Positions 1 through 9,224 of a stretch of DNA of 64,000 nucleotides are shown here, piece by piece. A model generated the notes under the pieces. It saw nothing but the letters and a program-made list of their open reading frames with translations, ran no database searches and was not told where the DNA came from. Source of the DNA: Snuella sedimenti (GTDB lineage Bacteria; Bacteroidota; Bacteroidia; Flavobacteriales; Flavobacteriaceae); contig NZ_JAELVQ010000013.1 in NCBI RefSeq assembly GCF_016428595.1, positions 51,474 to 115,473 of the forward strand, read 5' to 3'. Both the position numbers and the translations under genes were made by a program. The stretch's first letter is position 1; every line of letters starts with the position of its first letter.

Positions 1-387
1 CCTTGTACCACCTTCATTTATAACTTCTATCATGCCACTCTCAAGCTGAAGTGTAATTGTCTCTTCCGATATAATAAGTTGTTCGTTAGGTTTTGTAAAA
101 GTACCTTGTCGATATAAATAGGCAAGCCCTAAAAAAACCACAAAAATTGCAGCATACTTAAAATAAGGGTCAAAAGAGTGGCTTCTTTTCTTTTTATTAA
201 TCTTAGCATCTATTTTTAACCAGGAGCTTTTCTCGAATGCCTTCTTACTTCCAACAATAGCCTTTGGCCATTTTCCATGTATATCTTGATAAGACTCTAA
301 AAATGCCTCTAACAATTTACGCTCTTTGTCTGAACACTCATTGTTAACATACTTTGCAAAAAGCTTTTTTGCTTGTTTTTTATTCAT
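1..387 (-). CDS. FecR-type anti-sigma factor, N-terminal part (cut by window edge)
   Basis: The first 129 codons of a gene that continues past the left edge; the start codon is the ATG complementary to 385-387. The visible protein begins MNKKQAKKLFAKYVNNECSD, a typical FecR N-terminal sigma-binding segment. A Lys/Arg-rich stretch and one transmembrane helix (about residues 78-93, around YAAIFVVFLGLAYLY) follow, then the beginning of the periplasmic FecR domain. Family knowledge: such proteins span the inner membrane, hold an ECF sigma factor, and release it when a partner TonB-dependent receptor with an STN domain is occupied. The gene lies 150 bp downstream of the ECF sigma gene on the same strand, so the two are presumably partners. 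The receptor it serves should be further left, outside the window. Confidence 0.88.
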   Translation of the reverse strand, partial: MNKKQAKKLFAKYVNNECSDKERKLLEAFLESYQDIHGKWPKAIVGSKKAFEKSSWLKIDAKINKKKRSHSFDPYFKYAAIFVVFLGLAYLYRQGTFTKPNEQLIISEETITLQLESGMIEVINEGGTR

Positions 388-537
388 TTTGGGTTATATT
401 TTATATGTGATACCCATACTTCTCATTATTAAGTAACAAAAAAGACCTAATGGTACACGTCAAAAATGTTTTTTTTCACATGTAGTTACTTTAAAACACT
501 AAATGCAGAACACAATTAACCACCAATATTTTGATAA

Positions 538-1110
538 TCAGAATAAAGGAGTACAGATAAAGTATAAAATCACTCCATCTTCGTGAAGGTCTTTTTTTAT
601 TAGGGAAAGTGCTTTTGAAATTTGATTTTTAACTGCTTGAATTGATATCTTCAACTCTTCAGAAATTTCCTTATTAGATTTAAATTGAAATCTACTCAAC
701 TCAAAAATTAGCTTACACCGCTTGGGCAATTTATTTACCGATGAATGAATGGCTTCTTCCAATTCATGATACTCCATTTTTTGGGAAGCATTAATGGAAA
801 TGTCAACAATGTTTAATCTTGTAATATCCTCTTGGTAAATTCTTAGACCTCTGAAATAATTAAATATTTGATATTTTATAGCCTTGAAAAGATATGATTT
901 TATATTTCTTATATTCTTACTTTGTCTTTTGTTCCAAATATCAATAAAGATGTTCTGAACAATGTCTTCACAAACTTGCTTATTCCTAATAATATTAAAA
1001 GCATATAAAAACAATTTTGCAGCATACCTATCATGCAAAGCTCTAAACGCCTGTTCATTATTCAGTTCTACAAGTTTATACAATTCCCTATCCTCTTTAA
1101 TTTTAAGCAT
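538..1110 (-). CDS. ECF RNA polymerase sigma factor (sigma-70 family)
   Basis: A 190-residue sigma factor of normal ECF size. Region 2 is recognisable at about residues 20-85 (AFRALHDRYAAKLFLYAFNI, then EDIVQNIFIDIW). Region 4 is at about residues 115-175 (LPKRCKLIFELSRFQFKSNKEI followed by a helix-turn-helix with SIQAVKNQISKAL). There is no long C-terminal extension, which is usual for Bacteroidota sigma factors that control SusC/SusD loci. It is followed on the same strand by a FecR anti-sigma gene, giving the standard sigma/anti-sigma order. It probably activates a SusCD operon beyond the left edge; whether it also controls the GH89 gene behind it cannot be read from the sequence. Confidence 0.9.
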   Translation of the reverse strand: MLKIKEDRELYKLVELNNEQAFRALHDRYAAKLFLYAFNIIRNKQVCEDIVQNIFIDIWNKRQSKNIRNIKSYLFKAIKYQIFNYFRGLRIYQEDITRLNIVDISINASQKMEYHELEEAIHSSVNKLPKRCKLIFELSRFQFKSNKEISEELKISIQAVKNQISKALSLIKKDLHEDGVILYFICTPLF

Positions 1111-1216
1111 AACACTAATTTGTCATTAATTTTACTTTAAAGTTATGAACAAAAACCATTTTTTCAAAAAATATCTGATAAATCCAAAATACGCCCTACC
1201 AAACATATAGAAATAC

Positions 1217-3385
1217 TTAAATAGTTAATTCGAGTTCTTTTATTAACAACATTATATCAACATCGCTTTCATTCTTCGAAGACTCATAAGGACTATTTAT
1301 CCAATGGCCCTCCCACTTTTTTACATCAAATTCCTTTCCTTCCTTTTGAGTATTATACCAAGCCTGCCATCTGGCCAAATAGTAATCCTTTAAAAGTCCG
1401 TTCCATAATCTTGACGCATACTCGGTTAAACCACTTCCCCAAACCGTAATAATTCGCTTAGCATCCGATTCATAATAATTACTTTGTCCCTTGTCCACTC
1501 CCCAACTTCTTGCTTTAGCAACCCATCTTTCTAAATTATATAAACTATGCTGTGATAACATGTCATCTATTTTAACCACCAAATCGGAAACCTGTTCCAT
1601 TTGTTTGTCAGATTCCATTACTGTTCGTTGGCTTATATTACCCCTTAAATCCATTATCAAAGCATCTGCAATAGCCATGTATTTGTATGTAGCCAATTCG
1701 ATAAGATCATTTATATAAAGTTGATTGTTCTTAAATGTCTGGTATTCTTCTAAAAACAAACTTAAAGCTTCATTAACATTCTCATCTGCTTTAGGTAAAA
1801 CATGATAGGAACTCGCTAAAGTGATCGGGTTAGACTGGATCCTGTTTACGGCATGATCGATTTCTTTATTATAAATAGAATGACATAATAACAACCAGGC
1901 TTCATACAATTTTTCTGATTTCATACCATATCGATTATTGCAATATGATACCAACCAATCTTTATAATCCAATGTTGTATCACTCCACATGGCATCTGAT
2001 GCCAACTCATAAATTACCTCATTGATTTCTGTCCCTTCTGGAGAAAAACCAAAGGCTTTTAGCTTTCCGTCTGCTTTTGTTTTTGCTATCTCTGGAATTA
2101 AATGTCCGTATTGTGTTAATAAACCTCCTATTTGAGAAGCTCCACCCCAATTGGGTATTATACTATACATCCAGCTCTTACCAAAAAAATCATCCATGCT
2201 TTTATAAAATGGACTTGTCTCTGCATATAGATCCAATACCATCATCCTATCATCTGGAATCGTACTCAATAATGCTTTTGCCCTGTCGTTGGTCCAAAAT
2301 CCTTTATCCATAAATAACCAGCCCATCATTAGCCATGTTGCATCTTCATCTGCCTCAATAATCGATGCGTATATAGCGTTTCCAAATTCAGCTAATTCTT
2401 TTTGTAGGACTTCTTCAGATTCATCACTAACAGGGGGTCTTAACTCATTAAAGGCATCGGCCAAGAAAAAGTCTACCTCTCCAAATTCTTTTTTCCAAGT
2501 ATCAATAAAATCTTTTCCAATCTTTTTATAGTAAGGCGACAGAGGATGTAAAATATGCGTTGTATTATCCCCTTTAAAACCTACCCATCCATCAACATGC
2601 CTAACTTTAGCATCAGGAAATTTCGCTTCAAATTCCTTAGGAACAAACCCAGCAAAAGCAGAAGCGACAGGATGTATCCCAATGGATCGCATCTGCTTTA
2701 ATATTTTCTTTTGAAGCGTCTTTATTTTTTCAAAATAATCACTCGGAATGGGACCTCCATGCTTATTAATATTTCCCATTCTGTGCCATGGTAAATAAGC
2801 TGGTCCCGTAAAGTATTCTTCCAACTCTGCAGTGGTGAACCCATATTTATGCCAAACCTCTTTCCAAATAGCTTCGGTTCCTATTGGAGCCAACATCATA
2901 TTATAGCCATGTATAGCCATTATATCCAGATATCTTAGCCAATCTTCCCATTGATAATAGGGTGTAGTATAACCAAAACCACAAATATTATCTTGTAAGG
3001 TATATTGAAAAGGACACACCTCTCGTTTCTTTGTATAATCAGGCCAAGTTTCGGGGATTTGAATATTATTTCCTCCCCATGAAATCATACTATTACAAGC
3101 CTCTTTGAGGTAAGTGTATGCACCTTTACATTGTGCCACTCCAGTGTTTCCTCCAACTTTTAAAATACCGTTGCTAGCTTCTATTTCATAAACCATCTTG
3201 TTTGGGTTTAAGCTATCACTAGGTATGGAATAAAATTGTATTGCTTTTGCTCTTTCTCCTATTAACCTATATAAAACTTCACTCGCTGGTGATTTTTCTT
3301 CTTTATGGTTTGACTTTTGGGAACACCCCATAGCACATACGATAAGTATGAGAATAAAATTAAATTTACTGATAATGTGTTTCAT
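1217..3385 (-). CDS. GH89 alpha-N-acetylglucosaminidase, lipoprotein
   Basis: A 722-residue enzyme related to human NAGLU, expected to release terminal alpha-linked GlcNAc. An ATG 39 bases further upstream is possible, but the start at 3385 gives a clean signal peptide with a lipobox (CAMGC, about residues 17-21), so a surface or periplasmic lipoprotein is expected. The GH89 core is unmistakable: YYQWEDWLRYLDIMAIHGYN, then LPWHRMGNIN. By eye the two catalytic glutamates are E314 in DAFNEL and E389 in DLYAETSP, matching the human E316 and E446 neighbourhoods. The C-terminal helical domain (about 480-722) looks complete. It lies 180 bp downstream of the oxidoreductase gene. Substrate inference: alpha-GlcNAc caps of a mucin-like or GlcNAc-uronate glycan. 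Family assignment is firm; substrate is not. Confidence 0.93.
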   Translation of the reverse strand: MKHIISKFNFILILIVCAMGCSQKSNHKEEKSPASEVLYRLIGERAKAIQFYSIPSDSLNPNKMVYEIEASNGILKVGGNTGVAQCKGAYTYLKEACNSMISWGGNNIQIPETWPDYTKKREVCPFQYTLQDNICGFGYTTPYYQWEDWLRYLDIMAIHGYNMMLAPIGTEAIWKEVWHKYGFTTAELEEYFTGPAYLPWHRMGNINKHGGPIPSDYFEKIKTLQKKILKQMRSIGIHPVASAFAGFVPKEFEAKFPDAKVRHVDGWVGFKGDNTTHILHPLSPYYKKIGKDFIDTWKKEFGEVDFFLADAFNELRPPVSDESEEVLQKELAEFGNAIYASIIEADEDATWLMMGWLFMDKGFWTNDRAKALLSTIPDDRMMVLDLYAETSPFYKSMDDFFGKSWMYSIIPNWGGASQIGGLLTQYGHLIPEIAKTKADGKLKAFGFSPEGTEINEVIYELASDAMWSDTTLDYKDWLVSYCNNRYGMKSEKLYEAWLLLCHSIYNKEIDHAVNRIQSNPITLASSYHVLPKADENVNEALSLFLEEYQTFKNNQLYINDLIELATYKYMAIADALIMDLRGNISQRTVMESDKQMEQVSDLVVKIDDMLSQHSLYNLERWVAKARSWGVDKGQSNYYESDAKRIITVWGSGLTEYASRLWNGLLKDYYLARWQAWYNTQKEGKEFDVKKWEGHWINSPYESSKNESDVDIMLLIKELELTI

Positions 3386-3565
3386 TTTAAAGCTATTGTA
3401 GCATTCTAAGCCGTATCGCTCCATACGGGTTTATAACCTATTCACTATATTTAATATTTAAAAGACCACTAGTTAATGGAGCGTTCAATCTATGGAAACT
3501 AATTTGAATCGAGTTTTACTGCTTAACTAAAACTATATCTTTAATGTTTTTTAGATTCAAAAAAA

Positions 3566-4975
3566 TCACACCTTTAAATTCACATCAAGGACTTTACCCC
3601 CTTTAAGACGGCTTTTTTCGGCTTGGAATCCTATTAAATGACTTTCCATTGAGGCTTCTATTGTAGACGTTAACTGTGTAGGATCCTGTAGTTTTACGGC
3701 TCTTACAAAGTCCCTTGCCAAACGCATATCGCCACCGCCATGACCATGACCAGCGTAAATACCATCATTAATATCTTTAGCCGTCCAGTGTTTTTGCTCC
3801 CGAGTTCTAAAATCAAAAACGGTCATACTGTCCATATCGCCAACAATATCACCCATAGTCCCCATGATGCGTGTACGTCTGCCTCCATAACTGGTAAGGC
3901 CTTCCATGGAAAATGAAGCCGTAATATCATCTTCAAATTGCATATTGACTACCTGATGGTCTACAACATCATTATCGCAATGGTACACACAGCGACCATA
4001 GGGGCTTGTTTTTAGCAACTCCATAGTGGAATCTGTATCGTGATTTTCCAATTTTAAGTGGTGCAAAAATGATTTTCTTTCCGCATATACTTTTATTGCC
4101 GAAAATGGACATTCCCGCTCCACCGTGCAACCATCGGTACAACGTTTTGTACTGCCTTTGGGTGCATTCTCAGGCTTAAACAATTTTAAAGAACCAAAAG
4201 ATGATACTTTTTTACAAGGTTTACCAACCAGCCAGCGTATAATATCGGTGTCATGACAGGATTTTGAAAGAATCATGGGCGTTGATTTTTTTGAATTCCC
4301 CCAATTACCACGTACAAACGAATGCGACATGTGGATATGCTCAACAGGTTCAAAGTGTTGCACACTAACAACCTCTCCAATTTTACCGGAATCGATAATT
4401 TCCTTCATCTTAACAAAATAGGGAGCATATCGCAACACATGACATATACCTACAATTTTACCATACTTGCGTTGTTGTTTCAAAATATCATAACATTCGT
4501 CCCAAGATTGTGCAATGGCTTTTTCCAGTAATACATCATATCCCATTTCAATGGCTTTCATTGCAGGGCCATAATGCAGGGCATCGGGTGTTGTTATAAT
4601 AACGGCATCTGCAAACTTAGGGCGTTCAAATACATGTTCCCAGGTAGTAAATTGATTGTTTTCTGAAATATTATGGGATTTGGAAAAGTTATCCCTTCTG
4701 TATTTAATTGGTTCTGCTACGCCTATAATGTTTAACTCTTTTGGGTTTTCAAGAGCATAACCGGCATATACATTGCCTCGCCCACCAGCTCCAAGGACAA
4801 TTGCCGTTATGGGTTGATCAAAATTTAGGGGTTGTTTCTCTTCTTCCTCAATATATTGTGTATCAATCCCTTCTTTTGAACTCGCATTCACAACACCTAT
4901 TGCTCCAACGGTTACTGCTGCCGACCCTAATCCGATTCGCTTTAATGCTTCCCGTCTACTGAAATTACTTTTCAT
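3566..4975 (-). CDS. Tat-exported Gfo/Idh/MocA-family protein (oxidoreductase or GH109-like)
   Basis: A 469-residue NAD-binding protein. The N-terminus has a twin-arginine signal (FSRREALKRIG, then a hydrophobic stretch), so it should be exported folded, with cofactor bound. The Rossmann motif is VLGAGGRGNVYAGYA (about residues 60-74). The usual EKP motif reads EKA (DVLLEKAIAQSW). A catalytic-region His lies in SCHDTDIIRWL. A cysteine-rich insertion (CTDGCTVERECPF and GRCVYHC) is typical of one Gfo/Idh branch. Secreted members of this superfamily include GH109 enzymes that use tightly bound NAD to cleave alpha-GalNAc, so a glycosidase role inside this PUL is a real possibility. An ordinary sugar dehydrogenase would be odd outside the cytoplasm. 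It is 39 bp behind the MFS gene. Confidence 0.8.
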   Translation of the reverse strand: MKSNFSRREALKRIGLGSAAVTVGAIGVVNASSKEGIDTQYIEEEEKQPLNFDQPITAIVLGAGGRGNVYAGYALENPKELNIIGVAEPIKYRRDNFSKSHNISENNQFTTWEHVFERPKFADAVIITTPDALHYGPAMKAIEMGYDVLLEKAIAQSWDECYDILKQQRKYGKIVGICHVLRYAPYFVKMKEIIDSGKIGEVVSVQHFEPVEHIHMSHSFVRGNWGNSKKSTPMILSKSCHDTDIIRWLVGKPCKKVSSFGSLKLFKPENAPKGSTKRCTDGCTVERECPFSAIKVYAERKSFLHHLKLENHDTDSTMELLKTSPYGRCVYHCDNDVVDHQVVNMQFEDDITASFSMEGLTSYGGRRTRIMGTMGDIVGDMDSMTVFDFRTREQKHWTAKDINDGIYAGHGHGGGDMRLARDFVRAVKLQDPTQLTSTIEASMESHLIGFQAEKSRLKGGKVLDVNLKV

Positions 4976-5014
4976 CTTTTTCTTTTTATAATTAATTATG
5001 TGATAAAAGTTGCA

Positions 5015-6346
5015 TCATTTATTCTCAAACTCAATTTCTTCCAATGTTTTATTTGTGGTTTCAAATAAAAACGTTTTGAAGAAAAAGAACCCTAAAAGCG
5101 TCATTATGGAAAAAAAGGCAAAACTATAGCCAATGCCTTTACCTTCGCTAAAAGCGCCTACTACTATTGGAAACATAAACGTAATGGATCCGTTTATAAT
5201 CCAATTGGAAAACGAGCCTAAAGCCATCCCCCTAGACCGTATGTTATTTGGGAATATCTCCGCCAACAGTACAAATACAACAGCTCCCATGGAAGATGCA
5301 AAAAACGCCACATAGCAAATAAGAATCCCTAATAATAACCAACCTTCTGTATTTCCTGTATAAAATGCCCAAGAGAAAACACCTAGGGATATAGACATTC
5401 CTATGGTGCCTACATACAATAGCTTTTTCCTTCCCACCTTATCGATTAAGGTCATGGCCAATATGGTAAAAATCAAATTCGTAGCTCCAAGGATAACGGT
5501 TTGACCAATGGCTGAATCTGTAGAAAAACCAGCTGCCCTAAATATATCGGTTGCATAGTAAAAGACAATAGCTACACCTGTAAACTGACTGAACAATCCT
5601 ATGCAAATCCCTATCAAGGTAAACTTTAAATTGGGCTTCTTAAATAGTTTTTCTTGCTTGCCTTCTTGTTCCAACTTAATTGAGGTTTCTATCTCGTTGA
5701 TAATACTTTGAATATTGGCCTCGGGGTTTACCTCTACTATGGTCGCCTTAGCTGCTTTTTGGTCTCCAATTTGCATTAACCATCTCGGACTTTTACGTAC
5801 TTTTAGAAGCAGGAGCAGAAAGGCCAATGCCGGTATGGCCTCTGAAATAAACATATAACGCCAATTGTTTTTGCCTGTATCTATTAAAATATAATCCACA
5901 AAAAAGGCAACCAATATACCTACAACCAATGCCAATTGAAAGGTGATTATGAGTCTCCCCCTATGTGTAGCAGGGGCTATTTCTGAAATGTAAATGGGTG
6001 AAAGCACCGAAGCCGCACCAACGGCCAAGCCACCAATAAACCTAAACAGAATAAAACTATTGATTTCTGGTGCAAGTCCTGTACCAATAGCAGAAACCAA
6101 AAATAACAACGCAGAGAGTTTAAGCATTTCCCTTCTACCATATATATCGCCTGGCTTACCTATACCTATGGCTCCAATTATACAACCTAATAAAGCCGAA
6201 CTTACTGCCCAACCCGTCATGACGTCGCTTAATTGGAAAAACGATTTAAAAAAAGGCAGAGCTCCGTTAATAACGGCGGTATCAAACCCGTATAAAAGGC
6301 CTCCAATTGCTGCGACCAAGGTGTATAAAATAAGTTTTCCTTTCAT
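5015..6346 (-). CDS. MFS sugar porter (SP family, XylE-like)
   Basis: A 443-residue inner-membrane transporter with twelve predicted helices. Sugar-porter signatures are present: GFDTAVINGALPFF in helix 1, GRRE after helix 2, and RFIGGLAVGAASVLSPIYIS in helices 4-5. EIAPATHRGRL follows, then a C-terminal tail ending TTNKTLEEIEFENK, the counterpart of PETKGKTLEEIE. It should carry a monosaccharide by proton symport across the cytoplasmic membrane. A separate FucP-type fucose permease is encoded at 13961-15214, so this carrier may handle another product of the locus, such as galactose, GlcNAc or a sugar acid. It precedes the exported Gfo/Idh protein and follows the creatininase-like gene by 96 bp. 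The specific substrate is not deducible. Confidence 0.88.
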   Translation of the reverse strand: MKGKLILYTLVAAIGGLLYGFDTAVINGALPFFKSFFQLSDVMTGWAVSSALLGCIIGAIGIGKPGDIYGRREMLKLSALLFLVSAIGTGLAPEINSFILFRFIGGLAVGAASVLSPIYISEIAPATHRGRLIITFQLALVVGILVAFFVDYILIDTGKNNWRYMFISEAIPALAFLLLLLKVRKSPRWLMQIGDQKAAKATIVEVNPEANIQSIINEIETSIKLEQEGKQEKLFKKPNLKFTLIGICIGLFSQFTGVAIVFYYATDIFRAAGFSTDSAIGQTVILGATNLIFTILAMTLIDKVGRKKLLYVGTIGMSISLGVFSWAFYTGNTEGWLLLGILICYVAFFASSMGAVVFVLLAEIFPNNIRSRGMALGSFSNWIINGSITFMFPIVVGAFSEGKGIGYSFAFFSIMTLLGFFFFKTFLFETTNKTLEEIEFENK

Positions 6347-6442
6347 CTGATTGTATTTATTGTTTTTTAGTTGCCATATCTAACGTTCTCTTATGGTATA
6401 TTTAAGTTTTAGTTATACCTATTTATGTATTAATATTTATAC

Positions 6443-7201
6443 TTATTCCGTTGTTAACAGGTCATTAATGATATTTTTTAAATCATCTATAACCAATTTG
6501 GAGATTTGTTTTCCTTTTTCTAAAGTTCCATATTCCGGATCTCCAAAAACACCATTAGTGGTCATTTCTTTAGTTGACCTGTAATAGGATGCCTTGGGGC
6601 CGCGTAACATATCTCCTTCGGACCAAGAAAACGTTTTTGTGTGCATTCCTTTTTCAATCTTATCAAGATGTACTAAATGAGGCGCTATTAATAACATGAG
6701 AGACGTTTCAAATTCACAAGCATGTCCAACCCCTCCTTTACCACTTTCATTTAAGGAGAATAAAGCCTCTGATGCTAGTTTCCACCATGTCACCATAACG
6801 ATATTTATTGTAGGGTTTTCATAGCCTAACTTTTCTACCAATAATTGACCAACGGCTTGATTGCCACCATGACTATTTAAAAGAATAATATTGGTAAATC
6901 CATGCTGTATGACCGATTTTACAATATCTTCCACTTGCCTAACAAATGTATCATGACTAATGGTAAGTGTTCCCGAAAAATCCATATGGTGTGAAGAGCA
7001 ACCTATACTAACGGTTGGCAGGACCAACACCTTATCGGGGATGGCTATATGCAGCTCATTAACAAAATGTTCTCCAATTAGCCTATCGGTTGCCAGCGGC
7101 AAATGCTTTCCATGTTGTTCTGTAGCTGCCATGGTAAGAATAACCGGAATGTTTTTCGGTATCCTGCCTATTTGCTCAGTTGTTAATTGATCCCAAATCA
7201 T
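6443..7201 (-). CDS. Creatininase-family amidohydrolase
   Basis: A 252-residue protein of the usual creatininase-family length. Metal-binding motifs are intact: EQHGKHLPLATD near residue 28, LNSHGGN near residue 110, and an acidic residue in HACEFETS near 163. Characterised members open cyclic amides (creatinine) or cleave formamides and related C-N bonds with Zn or Mn. Relatives are often found in sugar-degradation operons, where their substrate is unknown. Here it follows the SnoaL/NTF2-RidA fusion gene by 14 bp within a sugar-acid operon. A role as a sugar lactonase, which the oxidative fucose route would require and which no other gene clearly supplies, is a hypothesis suggested only by context. 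No signal peptide, so cytoplasmic. Confidence 0.85.
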   Translation of the reverse strand: MIWDQLTTEQIGRIPKNIPVILTMAATEQHGKHLPLATDRLIGEHFVNELHIAIPDKVLVLPTVSIGCSSHHMDFSGTLTISHDTFVRQVEDIVKSVIQHGFTNIILLNSHGGNQAVGQLLVEKLGYENPTINIVMVTWWKLASEALFSLNESGKGGVGHACEFETSLMLLIAPHLVHLDKIEKGMHTKTFSWSEGDMLRGPKASYYRSTKEMTTNGVFGDPEYGTLEKGKQISKLVIDDLKNIINDLLTTE

Positions 7202-7215
7202 AACTGTATGTTTTC

Positions 7216-8091
7216 TTATTTTTTAGCAGCCCACATTTCAATTTCGACAACCAAATTCATTAACAATCCTGTTTGCACTGCCGTACGAACGGGCTTAGGG
7301 TCTTTAAAGTAATTTTTATAAACAGCATTGAATCTTGGCCAATCGGCCAGGTCTTTTATAAATACATTTACTTTGAATACATCGTTTAGAGTACATCCTG
7401 CTGACGCTAATTGTATACTGCAATTATCCATCATGTAAACCGTTTGTTCCTCTATAGTATCTCCAATAACGTTTCCTTGTTTATCTATGGCCGCTTGCCC
7501 GGAAATAACAACCAGTTTAGTAGGGTTCACTTCTAAAACCGGTGAATAAGGCCCCGCTGTAATATGTTGACTTGCATTTGCAGGCATCTGTTTTGCCGCT
7601 TGTAGATTTGAATTGGAATTGATATTAAAAAATGGTAAATACCCTGTAAACCCAACCATTTTCCAGTGACCGTTTATTTTTCTACATCTATAAAGTGTTT
7701 GCCAATTTGTTTCTACATGACTTCCATCTGCTTTTTTTATATCCCCAACAAACTTTTTATGTAGTAATGCTGCGTCTCCTATAATTTCTATGTCCTGCAA
7801 TATGGTTACTCGATGTAATGCTTCGGTTACATCTTCTCCCCATGCGGTTTCATGAAACTCTTTAGCTTGCTGAAGCCATGAGGTTTTATAACTTTCTAAA
7901 TTTGGAAAGCTTAATTTCCATTGATCAATATTTTGGGATTTTCCTCCATCAATTCCCATGAAGCCATCTTCATGAAAATCATTTTCAACCATTTTCCAGT
8001 CTTGGTTTACAAAAGCCTCAATATCTCTTTTGACCACCATGTCCCAAATGTCTTCTTTGTTTTTATCTATACCAGTAAATGGGTTGTTCAT
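7216..8091 (-). CDS. Fusion of SnoaL/NTF2-like domain and RidA (YjgF/YER057c/UK114) domain
   Basis: A 291-residue two-domain protein. Residues about 10-155 form an NTF2-like cone domain (DUF4440/SnoaL type: IEAFVNQDWKMVENDFHEDG, then LYRCRKINGHWKMVGFTGYL). Residues about 170-291 form a complete RidA domain (SQHITAGPYSPVLEVNPTKL, ISGQAA). It keeps the active-site arginine in PVRTAVQ and the glutamate in VEIEMWA. RidA proteins hydrolyse reactive enamine/imine intermediates; several catabolic paralogues act on specific pathway intermediates. The start ATG overlaps the stop of the preceding racemase-like gene by four bases (ATGA), indicating translational coupling. It probably handles a labile intermediate, or isomerises or dehydrates one, in the same sugar-acid pathway. 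The fusion is continuous, with no frameshift. Confidence 0.85.
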   Translation of the reverse strand: MNNPFTGIDKNKEDIWDMVVKRDIEAFVNQDWKMVENDFHEDGFMGIDGGKSQNIDQWKLSFPNLESYKTSWLQQAKEFHETAWGEDVTEALHRVTILQDIEIIGDAALLHKKFVGDIKKADGSHVETNWQTLYRCRKINGHWKMVGFTGYLPFFNINSNSNLQAAKQMPANASQHITAGPYSPVLEVNPTKLVVISGQAAIDKQGNVIGDTIEEQTVYMMDNCSIQLASAGCTLNDVFKVNVFIKDLADWPRFNAVYKNYFKDPKPVRTAVQTGLLMNLVVEIEMWAAKK

Positions 8092-9221
8092 AATGTATAT
8101 GCTTTTTGTTTTGTTTGGTAATGTTTAACAGCGTCCATATCTACCTCAATACCTAAGCCCAATCCTTCTGGTAAATGGGCATAGGGCGCCTCTATTTTTA
8201 GCGGTGATTTTAATAGGTCGTGCTCACGGATTAATCGTCCAAAAATATCGCTTGGCCAATTGCAGGAAGCCGCAGCTGCCGCTGAATGCATGTACATGGC
8301 TTCTAAAATACCAAGGTCTATTTCGGAGCCGTGCCAACAGTTTAATTCTGCAGCCGACGCTATATGGTCCAGTCTCTGAAAATCTGCTAATCCGCAATTA
8401 AAATTAAAGCCATCCACTGCACTTAGCTGAATAGCCTGAATACTATCTTTTATCCTTTGTCCATGAATGATATAAGGCAACGATACATGAAGTACTATGG
8501 GTACGGATGCGTAGTTTCTTAATTGGTGGTACTCGTTTAATTGCCAACGTGGAAGCGGGTCTTCGAGACATAAAATATTGCCTATTTCCTGTAAACCATC
8601 AATGCGCTTTTTTGCCTCAAAAGCATGTAACCAACGCTCATTGGGGTCTAAGATAACCTGCATTTCCGGTGCGGTTTCAGCAATTGTTCTACACCATCCT
8701 ACAACATCGTCTTCTAAATCGCTTTTGAATTTCATACAGGTATAGCCCATATTTTGAAATTTTAAAGCCAAATCTGCGATATCTTCTTGACTGCGATGAC
8801 TGGACCATGCGCCTACTTTCACCTTGTCTTTTACAGACCCACCTAATAAGTCTACTACGCGCATGCCTTTTAGTTTTGCATAAGCATCCCAAATGGCGCA
8901 CTCAAAACCATCGTACTCCCTTGAAAAGGCAAAAGGTAATTTTTGTAAAGTTAACGATTCAATATCTTGCCCAATCAATAATTCGCATATCGCGTCTACT
9001 GTTGACCAATTGTGGCTTCTATATAGTTCTCCCCATCCAATGATACCATTCTTCAATTCTAATTGGACTAGTAGTTTTGGCACTTCATCAAATTGCACAC
9101 TCCAACCTGCTTTAGCTCCTAAAGGCAATTTATGCAGCCCTTTATTGAACCCTTTACTTTCAATAGCTCCGGGGTGTGCCGGAACTATAACTTCAAAACA
9201 AGTAATCCTACTAATTTTCAT
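8088..9221 (-). CDS. Mandelate racemase-like enolase-superfamily enzyme, probable sugar-acid dehydratase
   Basis: A 377-residue enolase-superfamily enzyme of the mandelate racemase subgroup. The active site aligns almost residue for residue with mandelate racemase: K164-x-K166 (MKFKSD), first metal ligand D192 (ILDPNERW), second E220 (LEDPLPRW), and the catalytic pair D270 and H297 (CWHGSEIDLGI). The third metal ligand, normally Glu at about 247, appears to be H245 (IVLHVSLP). Members dehydrate aldonic acids such as L-fuconate, L-rhamnonate or galactonate. With fucosidases and FucP nearby, L-fuconate is the most natural substrate, but this is context only. It lies 3 bp behind the SDR gene and overlaps the RidA fusion gene by 4 bp, so these genes form one operon. 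Confidence 0.87.
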   Translation of the reverse strand: MKISRITCFEVIVPAHPGAIESKGFNKGLHKLPLGAKAGWSVQFDEVPKLLVQLELKNGIIGWGELYRSHNWSTVDAICELLIGQDIESLTLQKLPFAFSREYDGFECAIWDAYAKLKGMRVVDLLGGSVKDKVKVGAWSSHRSQEDIADLALKFQNMGYTCMKFKSDLEDDVVGWCRTIAETAPEMQVILDPNERWLHAFEAKKRIDGLQEIGNILCLEDPLPRWQLNEYHQLRNYASVPIVLHVSLPYIIHGQRIKDSIQAIQLSAVDGFNFNCGLADFQRLDHIASAAELNCWHGSEIDLGILEAMYMHSAAAAASCNWPSDIFGRLIREHDLLKSPLKIEAPYAHLPEGLGLGIEVDMDAVKHYQTKQKAYTL

Positions 9222-9224
9222 GTG

